DNA from: an uncultured Clostridia bacterium
GTDB lineage: Bacteria; Bacillota; Clostridia; Christensenellales; Borkfalkiaceae
Assembly: GCA_947626575.1 (NCBI GenBank)
Contig: CANQSR010000001.1
Coordinates: 1-64,000, forward strand
Direction of reading: 5' to 3'
DNA: 64,000 bases
Positions 31,111-41,600 of the stretch are shown here, one piece after another (the first letter of the stretch is position 1; each line of letters opens with the position of its first letter). Made by a program: the position numbers and the translations under genes. The notes below the pieces were generated by a model. The model was given only the letters and a program-made list of their open reading frames with translations. It searched no databases and was not told where the DNA came from.

Positions 31111-32493
31111 ATGGAGAGAAACGAGACCGTCACGGTCACGGCGGAGGCGATCGGCACGCAGGGCGAGGGCATCGCGAAATGCGGGGACGTCACGCTGTTC
31201 GTGCCGTACCTACTGCCCGGTGAACGCGCCCGCGTGAAGATCTTAAAAGTCAAGGGAAACATCGGTTACGGCAAGGTGGAGGATATCCTCACGCCCGCCG
31301 AGGAGCGCGTGCGCCCGCACTGCCCCGTATTTTACCGCTGCGGCGGATGCCAGCTGCAACATCTCCGTTACCGCGACCAGCTCAAATTCAAGACCTCCGC
31401 CGTCCGCGATGCGCTCAGAAAGATCGGCGGCATCGAAGCGCATGTGGCGCACTGCGAGCGGAGCGATAAGGAATACGCCTACCGCAATAAATTACAGCTC
31501 CCCGTGGGCCGTTCGGGCGGGGAGACGGTTTTCGGCTTCTATGCCGAGCGGAGCCACCGCATCGTCCCGACGGATACCTGTCCCATCCATCCCGCATGGG
31601 CCGACGAGGTGATCGCCGCGCTCAAAAGTTTCATGGAGAAATGCGGCCTCGACGGGTATGACGAGGAGAGCAAAACGGGCCAGATCCGCCATATCGTCGT
31701 GCGGGAGCTGAGAAAAAAATTCATCGTGACGCTCGTCGTCACCGTTCCCGAACTCAAAGGCATCGGCTATTTCACCTACCTGCTCGACGGAATTTTCAGC
31801 GATTACAGCCTGTTTCTCAACTTCAACAGCGCGGATACCAACGTCGTTTTCGGGAAGGAATCCCGCCTTGTAAAAGGCTCCGAAAGCTATGAATGCACGG
31901 ACATGGGTATCACCTTTTCGGCCGGACCCAATACTTTCGTGCAGGTGAACGACGGCGTGCGCGGGCGGCTGTATTCCCGCGCCGTGGAACTCGCCGCGGA
32001 GGGACCCGTCATCGACTGCTATGCCGGCGGAGGGCTTCTTACGGCGCTCTTTGCCGCAAAATACGGCAGGGCGTATGGCATCGAAGTGATCCCCGAAGCC
32101 GTCGCGTGCGCCGATGCGCTCGCCGAAAAGAACGGCCTCGGCGCGCAGATGACCAATTTCTGCGGCAGGGTGGAAGATCTGCTCGGTGCGCTTCTTGCCA
32201 AGGAAAAGGACGCCGTCGTCGTTTTGGACCCGCCCCGCCAAGGCGTGGAGCGGAGCGTCTTAAAGGCGCTGCTCGGCGCGATGCCCAAGCGCATTCTGAT
32301 GATCTCCTGCAACCCCGCAACGCTTGCCCGCGACCTCGGAATTCTGACGGGAAGCCTCACGGAAACCGAGGGCGGAGAGCTTATCAAGACGGAAAACGGG
32401 CATACCATGTACGAGATCGGGCTTGTGCAACCCTATGATATGTTCCCCCAGACCCGCCACGTGGAGACGCTCGCCGTGCTGGAAAGAAAATAA
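31111..32493 (+). CDS. rlmD: 23S rRNA (uracil-5-)-methyltransferase, RlmD/RlmCD type
   Basis: 460 aa. An N-terminal TRAM domain (TVTAEAIGTQGEGIAKCGDVTLFVPYLLPGE) is followed by an iron-sulfur Cys set (CPVFYRCGGCQLQHLRY and DTCPIH). The class I methyltransferase domain then has VIDCYAGGGLLTALFAA for S-adenosylmethionine, VVLDPPRQGVERSV, and the catalytic cysteine in MISCNPATLARDL. It methylates C5 of uridines in 23S rRNA; in Bacillota one enzyme may do both U747 and U1939. It is the last gene of its group and is followed by a terminator. Confidence 0.95.
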   Translation: MERNETVTVTAEAIGTQGEGIAKCGDVTLFVPYLLPGERARVKILKVKGNIGYGKVEDILTPAEERVRPHCPVFYRCGGCQLQHLRYRDQLKFKTSAVRDALRKIGGIEAHVAHCERSDKEYAYRNKLQLPVGRSGGETVFGFYAERSHRIVPTDTCPIHPAWADEVIAALKSFMEKCGLDGYDEESKTGQIRHIVVRELRKKFIVTLVVTVPELKGIGYFTYLLDGIFSDYSLFLNFNSADTNVVFGKESRLVKGSESYECTDMGITFSAGPNTFVQVNDGVRGRLYSRAVELAAEGPVIDCYAGGGLLTALFAAKYGRAYGIEVIPEAVACADALAEKNGLGAQMTNFCGRVEDLLGALLAKEKDAVVVLDPPRQGVERSVLKALLGAMPKRILMISCNPATLARDLGILTGSLTETEGGELIKTENGHTMYEIGLVQPYDMFPQTRHVETLAVLERK

Positions 32494-32505
32494 CCGCTCA
32501 TCCCA

Positions 32506-32533
32506 AAACCGCCCGCAACGAAGCGGGCGGTTT
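32506..32533 (+). terminator. Terminator of rlmD
   Basis: AAACCGCCCGC (32506-32516) pairs with GCGGGCGGTTT (32523-32533) around AACGAA. Confidence 0.8.
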
Positions 32534-32634
32534 CGCTTGCCGTTTTTTGGAAAATGAGGGCAAAGACGGGCGAAGTATTAAAATTTCTTATATTCGGTAT
32601 AACAAATTCTTATCCCACCCGCGGCGCAAATCGC

Positions 32635-32664
32635 TTGACACCGCTCGCGTTACCAAATTATAAT
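32635..32664 (+). promoter_or_regulatory. Promoter of the first giant LRR_5 gene
   Basis: TTGACA (32635-32640), 18-nt spacer, TATAAT (32659-32664), 31 nt before the ATG. AAGGAG lies 7 nt before the start. Confidence 0.8.
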
Positions 32665-32694
32665 ATTATTCACTATTTATTAAGGAGTAATGCC

Positions 32695-35600
32695 ATGAAA
32701 CGCAAATTGTTACTCATCCTCACGATGCTGTTTGCCGTGATCGGCACATTGGCATTCGCGGCCGCCTGCGGAGGGGACTCCGGCGACGAGAACAAAGATC
32801 TTGTTGCGGGTGAAGAGGCCGGCGAGTATTATTTGGATGCGGACGGCAAGGAGTATAACCTCACGCTCACGAAAAAGTGTGAGTTTACGCTCGATCTGGG
32901 AGGCGACCCCGTCACGGGGACCTATACCGCCGAAGGCGAGGTGCTGACGTTTACCGCCGCAGACCAATCGACGTTCAGCGGTACATATTTCAACGACGCC
33001 GTCACGCTCTCTTACAGTTCGGCGACGTATAAATTTTTACGCAAGGTCGAATATACGGTCACCTTTGAAGCAAACGGCGGGAGCGCCGTTTCGCCGCAGA
33101 AGGTCATCAATGGCAGACCGGCGCAAAAGCCCGAAGATCCCAAGAGGGGCGACGACGTGTTTATCGGTTGGTACACGGACGACGGTTTCCGCAGCCCTTA
33201 CCGCTTCGGCGACCCCGTGACTGCCAATATCAAGCTGTATGCGCGCTTTGTCACGCCCATCGAACCCGAATACACCGTGACGTTCGATCTGAACGGCGCG
33301 GAGGGGAAGGCGCCCGCCTCCGTCAAGACGGTGGGGCATCAGGCGTTCGGGCTTCCCACTCCCGCTTGGACGGGGCATACCTTCGTCGGCTGGTGGGTGA
33401 GCCACTATAACGACGGGACCAAACTTACCTATCAATACGACGAGCAGCTGCTCGGCGCCAACACGACGCTCTATGCCGTTTGGGAGGGCCAGGCTCCCGC
33501 GGTCTCCGTCGATGGGGGCAAGATCAGCTGGACGCCCGTGGGGTCCAATAGCCAATACACCGTCGTCGTCACGAACCCCGCCGCGGAAGAGGGCGAGCAA
33601 GAAGTTTTGCGCAGAACCGCGGGGGGGGGACAGACCTCTATCCAATTTGACTTTTCCGGGCAGAAAGCGGGCGAGTATTTGATCGAAGTCACCGCCAACG
33701 GTCAGACGGGCAGGGCTTACTACAAGAACAAGGCGCTCGATAAGGTCACCGTGTTCGAGGTCATGAACAGCACGCTGCTCTTCAACGCCGTCGACAATGC
33801 GACCTCGTACCTTCTCGAAATCCAATGCGGCATCGAGGGTCACACCGACCATCTTACGCCCGTGGAGATCTCGGCGAACAGCCGTTCCTATGATTTCTCC
33901 TCCTGCGAGATGAGGCAGGATGGCTCGATCATCTTTACCGTGACCGCGCTCGCAGACGGATATCTTTCCTCCGTCTCCGAACCCTTCGCCATGCGCCGCG
34001 AACTCCCCGCCGTGACGGGCATCGCCGTGGAACCCACCACCGAGCTTCTGCATTGGGCGGAGACCGACGGCGCCACTTCCTATGAAGTGACCGTCAAGCA
34101 AGGGGAGACGACGCTTTATAGCGGCACCGTGGAGGGGACTTCGCTCTCCCTCAAATACTACAACAAGGGCAAGCTGGATATCACCGTCGCGCCCAAGGCG
34201 CGCGGCTGGAATATGCCCGAACCCACGGAATTTCCGTATGACAAGACGACGCTTGCGGCGCCCTCGAATATCCATGCCGTCGCCACGGCTTCCAAGATCG
34301 ATTGGGACGACGTTTTGGGTGCAACGGGCTATGAAGTCAAAATCGGCGACCACGCCGCGGTTTCCGTTAATTCGAGCGAGATCGTATTCAACGACACCTA
34401 TTATGTGGACGGGCAGGTGGACTATGCCGTCACCGTGCGCGCCCTCACGGGTACGGGGTCGGGCAATTCGCTCTGGTCGGATGCCTATAACGTCCGCTAC
34501 GGCGAACTCGGCGATACGCTCACGTACCGCGACGGCGTCCTCTCGTGGGATCCCGTGTTCGGCGTCAGCGAGTACTATCTCTCCGTCAACGAAGGCGAAG
34601 AGAAACGGTATGATAACGTATCCCAAATCGAAGTCGTCTCCATGTTCACGGCAAGCGGCCACTATTCCTTTGCTCTGCGCGCCGTGTATGCGGACGAGAC
34701 GAAAGAGGAAGATATCATCCGTTGCTCCGTGGATATCTATGAGCTTTCCTTCGATTCGCAGGGCAGCGAACAGACCTTCGGGAACCGTTACCTTGCCTAT
34801 GGCGACAAGTTAGACCTTCCCGGCGCCGAGGACGTCACGCTGTTCGGCAACAACTTCGCGGGTTGGTACACCGACCCCGATGACGGCGACCTCTACAACG
34901 ACGGCTTGTTCCACGATCAGATAGACCGCAAACTCTACGCGCATTGGACGCCCATGGTCTTTCATATCGAACTCAACGTCGGCATTTACGGCGAGGAGAC
35001 GCCGGAGATCGTCGCCGGCAAGGACGCCGAATACGGAAAGCCTGTCCAGCTTCCCATCCCCACGCCCAAGGATTCCGTCTATGGCTTCACGGGTTGGTAT
35101 GATTCGCCGACGGGTGAAGTTCCCTATACGAATGCAGACGGCCTCATCGCCCACTATATGCAGGGCAACGCCATCACGCTGTATGCGCAGTGGGTGGAGG
35201 TGATGTCCTTCACGCCCGTCTATAAAAACGGTGCCATCGCCGAGTACACGGTGAGCAAGAGCAGGGATATCGTTCTCAGCAATTCCACGGAACTCACCAT
35301 TCCCGCAACCTATCAAGGCAAGCCCGTGACGGAAGTCATCGACTTTACCGATTGCGACGATCTCGAAGTGATCCGCATCCCCGATACCATCCGCTATATC
35401 GCGGTCGCGACGACCGAGAGCGCCTTTACCGGCTGCGATTCGCTCCGCGCCATCGAGATCTATACAACGGATTCCACGGGCGATAAATATTATTTCTCCG
35501 AGGACGGCGTCCTGTTCTACAACAACCCCGAAACGCACATGCGCGAACTCAGGATGTATCCCGTTGCGCGGGCGGCGGAGAGCTATGAGATCCCCGACGG

Positions 35601-38600
35601 CGTTCAGGTCCTTCCCGGAAACTGCATCTGGGACGTGGATTCGCTCGGCGAGGTCATCATCCCTGCGAGCGTCACCCTCATCGAGACCTCGGCCATCGGC
35701 TATTCGAGTACGTCGAGTTTCTACTATACCTCTCTTATCACGACCATCACCTTCAAGGCCGCGGATGGGCAGGCGGAGCCTTCTCTCTCCATCCACGAGG
35801 GCGCTTTCTACAACTTGACCGAATTAACAGACCTCACCCTGCCTTCCCGCTTGGAGGATCTGGACCTCTATGCCATCTTTGGCGGCTCCTCCTCCTTCTC
35901 TTTCGATCCCAACAAGCTCACGAGCTTTTCGATCGCAGGGACGGGCGGCAAGTACTATATGCAGGATGGCGTGCTTCTCGAAAATCTCGGCACCGACGGC
36001 ACGAAACTGCTGTTCTATCCCTCCTCCAAGACGGATGTCACCATCCCCGACGGCGTCACGCAGATCGCCGCAAATGCCGCGCGCGGCAACACCAAGATCA
36101 AAACACTCGTCATTCCCTCTTCGGTGGAGGAGATCGGCGCGTATGCCTTCTATGGTTGCACTTACGTCACCTCGTTCAGCTTTGAAGGCACGGCAGGCGA
36201 CCGCCCGCTCAACATCGGGGAGTTTGCCTTCTATCAGCTCGGCTATTACGCCTCTTCGGCAAACAGCGGCGTGAATGCCGTTGAGCTTCCCGGCAATCTC
36301 GCCTCGCTCGGCGCGCACGCGTTCGGCAAGACCGAGATCCGCACAGTCACGCTCAACAGCTCCGCGAGGATCGAGACGGGCGCATTCGATGAGGACAGCG
36401 ATTATTCTTACGGATCGTTGACAAATGTCAACAAGCTCATCATCGGCGCCGCCGTGCAGGATATCAACTTTATGCAGATCTTCGGCGCGACCGGCACGAA
36501 TGTCACCATCAAGGTCGAGGAAGAAAATCCTTACTATGTGAGCGAAACGCTTTCCGAGGGGACAACTGAACACAACCTCATCTATACCAAGGGCGAAAAC
36601 GGCGAAAAGACCGAGCTTGCATGGTTCGGTTCGCTCCCCGAAACCTTTGAGCTTCCCGATACCGTGACGCGCATCGCCGCGAAAACTTTCAAGGGCTACA
36701 CGCGGCTCAAATCCATCACCATTCCCGCCTCCGTCACCTACATCGGCGACGAAGCGTTTGCCGCAGATGAAAACGGTAGCACAGGAATGGGGCTTACCAC
36801 CGTCACTTTCTCGGCTCCCCAAAACGGGGAGCGCGCCGACCTCAATTTCGGCAACCGCGTATTCAGCGGATGCAAACAGCTCACACAGTTTACTTTCCCT
36901 GAGGGGACCAAGTACATCGGCATGGCGCTGTTTGAAAAGTGCGAAGCGTTGGAAGAGGTGCATTTCCCCGCCTCGCTCGAAACCATCCAGCCCGTCCCCG
37001 AAGTAAACAATTGGAACGGCACCTCGACGGATACGTTCGGCATGTTCCCGGACTCTGCCGCTTCGAACAAGGTCAAGACGATCACCGTTGCAGAGGGCAG
37101 CCACTTCTATAAGGCGACGGACGGCGTGCTGTATAAGCTCCGCTATGAGACGTTGACAAGCTCCTATGTGGAGAGCGAAGTCCTCTACTTCGCGCCCCGC
37201 TCGGAGACCACCGAAGTGACCATCCCCAACACCGTCAAGCGCATTTGGAGTTACGCGTTTTACGGTTTCAGCACGGGCAATTCCAACAAATTGAAGAAGG
37301 TCTCCTTCTCGGCTGCCACACTTGCGCAGACGACGGACGCCGACAGCAATACGGTTGCGGGTACGCTCGAAATCGGGATCCGCGCATTCGGCAGTTGCGC
37401 CAATCTCACCGACGTGACGCTCCCTGAGGGAACGACGAAGTTGGGGCCGTACGCCTTCAACGGTTGCGCGTTCGCAACGTTCACCGTTCCGGGTACGGTG
37501 ACCTCGATCGGCGATAATTGTTTCAGCTATTGCTCCAACCTGACAACCATCAACTTCGCGGAAGGCACGGCAGAATTGCGCCTCGAAGATCCCACCAGCG
37601 CATTGGGCAGCAGTATCTTCCATGATTGCCCGCAGCTCCGCAAGGTGGAACTGCCCGAACGCACCACCTATATCGGTATCAGCGCGTTCTCCGGCATTAC
37701 GCTCGATGAGGTCGTCATTCCCGCGAGCCTGAGGGAGATCGGGCAAGAATCATTCAGAGACTCCAAGATCCCCACCATCACGTTCAAGGATGCGGAAAAC
37801 AGCAAACTCGAAACCATCGCGTATGAGGCTTTCTATGGTGCGGCGATCACCAAGATCGAGATCCCCGCTTCCGTGCGCGCGATCGAGGACCAGGCTTTCC
37901 GCGGAGCGCTTTCGCTTGAAAGCTTCAAAGTGGCGGATAATGCCGCGCTTGAAATCCTCGGCGACGGTTCCCATTCTGCGGTCTTTGTGTTTATGGGTTG
38001 CACGTCGCTTCACACGGTAGATTTCGGGGAAAACAGCAGACTCCGCGCGATCAGCTCCGACCTCTTCAACGGTTGCACCGCGCTCACATCGGTTACGATC
38101 CCGCTCTCTGTGGAGACGATCGGCGAAGATGCGTTTGCGGATTCCGGCATCGAACACATCACCTTCGAAGAGAAGGAAGGGGAGCTGAGCAAACTTCACA
38201 TTGTGGAGCAGGCATTCAGCGGCTCGCACATCACGGAATTTTCCTTCCCCGAAACGGAATTCGAGATCTCGCTCGCCGAGAATGTGTTCCATGGTTGCAC
38301 CACGCTCAAAACCGTCCACATCAGCAGTAAGGTCTATAACCTCCGCGGCGCATTCAACGGCGTCGAGGGCATCCAAAGCGTCACCGTGGCAGAGGATAAT
38401 CCGAGCTATGAAGTGGATGAGACCCAGCCCTTCCTCATGAGCAAGGCCAACGGGGATATCCTCCTCGTGTTCGGCGAGATATCGGGCAGGCTTGCAATCC
38501 CCGAAAAATCCGTCCAGATCGGCGCCTCCGCCTTCATGGGTACGGCGGTGGAAGAAGTCTGGATCCCCCGCACCGTCATGCGTATCGATGAAGCCGCGTT

Positions 38601-41600
38601 CAAGAACTGCACCGCGCTTACCAAGGTGGAATTTGAAGAGGGCAGCGCGCTCGTCAGTATCGGCAAGGAGGCATTCAGCGGTTGCACCCAACTCGCCGAC
38701 ATCGATTTCACCAAGACGCTCCAACTCAGCACGCTCTTGCCGGGTAGCGGATCGAGCAACACCTTCAAAAACTGCACGTCGCTCACCGCGCTTGATTTCG
38801 GATACACGCGTATCACGAATATCCCCGCAAACACGTTTGCAGGTTGCACAAATCTTGAAAATCTCACCCTGCCGCGCACGCTTACTTCCATGCAAGCGAC
38901 GCTCGGCCACACCAAGATCGCTTCCATCGACCTCGGCAGAACGGGCATCAGCGAACTGCCCGAAAACTTCTTCAAGGATAGCGAGCAGCTGACCTCCATC
39001 GTTCTGCCCTCCGTCATCACGACCATCGGCGCCTTTGCGTTCGCAGGTTGCGAGGGTCTCACGGCAATGGATCTCACGGGCTTCGGCGCGCTCCGCGAAA
39101 TCGGCAACAGCGCCTTCAAGGATTGCGCCAATCTCGCCACCGTCAAGCTCTCCACCTCCGTCGCAACGCTCCGCTATGGCTGTTTCCAGGGTTGCACGGG
39201 CCTCACTTCCATTGACCTTAGCAGGGTCGAAACGGTGGAATACGCGGCATTCTATGGCAGCGGCCTCACCGAAGTCACGCTTCCCGGCACGGTCACGACG
39301 TGGGAAGGCGGAGAGGTTTGGGACGATGAATATTGGGAATGGGATACCGTCCGTCCTTCTGAGAAAACAGGCACCTTCGGCGCCTGCGAGAATCTCAAAA
39401 AGGTGACGTTCGCCTACTCGATGACGGCGGATACCACGCTCCCGACGTATATGTTTGCGGGTTGCACAAAACTCGATACGCTCACCTTCCAGAGCGGTTG
39501 CAAACTTGCCAAATTGCCCAACTATATGTTTAAGGGTTGCACGTCGCTTCAAAGCGTCAAGTTGCCCGAAAGCATCACGGCGCTCGGCTCCGGCGCATGC
39601 TATGTGTTCCAGAATTGCACAGGGCTTCAAACGGCAGACCTCAGCGACACCTCGATTGAGTCGCTCAATCCCAATCTGTTCGATGGTTGCACGGGTCTCA
39701 AAACCGTAAAACTTCCCCACGGGCTGACTTCGTTGCCGAATAATCTCTTCTGCTATTACGAAGGTAGAACGAGAATAGGTCTTCCAAACCTCGAAGAGGT
39801 CGTGCTTCCCGATACGCTCACGGAAATTCCGAACGAGGCGTTCCAAGACTGCGCGTCGCTCAAAACCATCGATCTCTCGCATATTACCAAGATCGGTTCG
39901 AACGCTTTCAAGAACACGGGCCTTACTTCGGTCACGTTCTCCATTGCGCTCGTGGACGTCGACGGTACCTTTGGATTCCAGGCCGCGATCGGCTCCGGTG
40001 CGTTCCGGGATTGCGCGTCTCTCGCCTCGGTGACTTTCGCACAGGGTTCCACCCTCACGATGATCGGGCAAGAGGTGTTCGCTAACTGTCCGAAACTCAC
40101 CACGGTCAACAATTTGCCCGAAACGCTCACAACGATCGGCGCGAGCGCCTTCGAAAAAACGGCGCTCACCACATTCACGATCCCCGCGAACGTCAGCGTC
40201 ATCGGGAACAAGGCGTTCTCAGGCAGTAGCCTCTTCATGCTGACCATTTCGTGCAAAGGTTCGGTTACGACTTCGTCCTCCTCGTCCACCGTTCCCAACT
40301 CCGTCTTTATGGATTGCAAGTCGCTCTTCACCGTCAAGATCGAAAAGGGCTTGCAAGAGATCGGCGAGAGCTGGTTCAGCGGTTGCATCACGCTCACAAC
40401 CGTCACCCTTCCCGAAACCGTCACCAAGATCGGAAAGAGCGCGTTCAAGGATTGCACCGCGCTCGATACGATCGATACGTCGCACGTCACCGAGATGGGC
40501 GAAGGGGCCTTCGAGAACTGCACGAAACTGTTTGAAACCGAGGAAAATTGGAAAGACGGCGTGTTCTATCTCGGAAACATCATCGTCACATTCGACGATA
40601 CGAAGATCAAGGCAGCAAACGGCGAAGTCACCATCAAAGACGGCACCGAGAGCATCGGCAACAAGATGTTCTACGGCTCTACCGCGCTCAAAAAGATCAC
40701 GTTGCCCGATAGCATCCTCTCCATCGGCACGAGCGCCTTCGAGAACTGCGCCGCGCTTACAGAGATAGATTTTACCAAGGCAACCAAACTCACCGAGCTT
40801 CCCCCAAAGGCCTTTGCGGGTTGCAGCCAATTGACGACTGTAAACCTTCCCGATAGTATCACCAAACTCGGCTCGGAGTGCTTCGCAAATTCCGGCATCA
40901 GCGAATTTACCATCACGGTGAAGATGGGCGACATCGGCTCGAACGCATTCAACGGCTCCAAGCTCACCACGGTGACCTTTGCCGAGCCTGCGGGCGATGA
41001 AACGGCCGCGCTCACCGTCCTTCCGAGCAGTCTGTTCAAGAACTGCGCGTCGCTTGCGACCGTCAAGCTGAATACCAAGATCACCGAGATCGGCATGAAT
41101 TGCTTCGAGGGTTGCACGTCGCTTAAAACCTTCGACTTCAAGAACGTCGGGACCATCGGGTCGAGCGCCTTCAAGGGCGCAGGCCTTACCACGGTGACTA
41201 TCCCCGAAGCGGTCACGGGTTCGTATCCCAACAATCTCGGTCCGCACGCCTTCGAGAACTGCACCGATCTTGCCGAGGTGAACTTTGCTTCTCCGGAGAA
41301 GTTCAAGAACATTGCGGAAGCGCTCTTCAAGGGTTGCACGTCCCTTCAAAGCATCTCGCTTCCCGAAAACATCCCTGCCGTCAATGAGAGTTCGTTTGAG
41401 AACTCCGGGCTGAAATCTATCGTCATTCCCGCATCCGTAGCGGGGATCGGCAAGTATGCGTTCAAGGGCTGCGCGTCGCTTGCGAGCGTCACGCTTCCCG
41501 CCTCGCTGAAAGATAAGCCGGATGGGACCAGCAGCGTCGCGAAAGGCCTGCTTGATAATGCGTTCGAGAACTGCACGGCGTTGACGGAGATAGACTTCAA

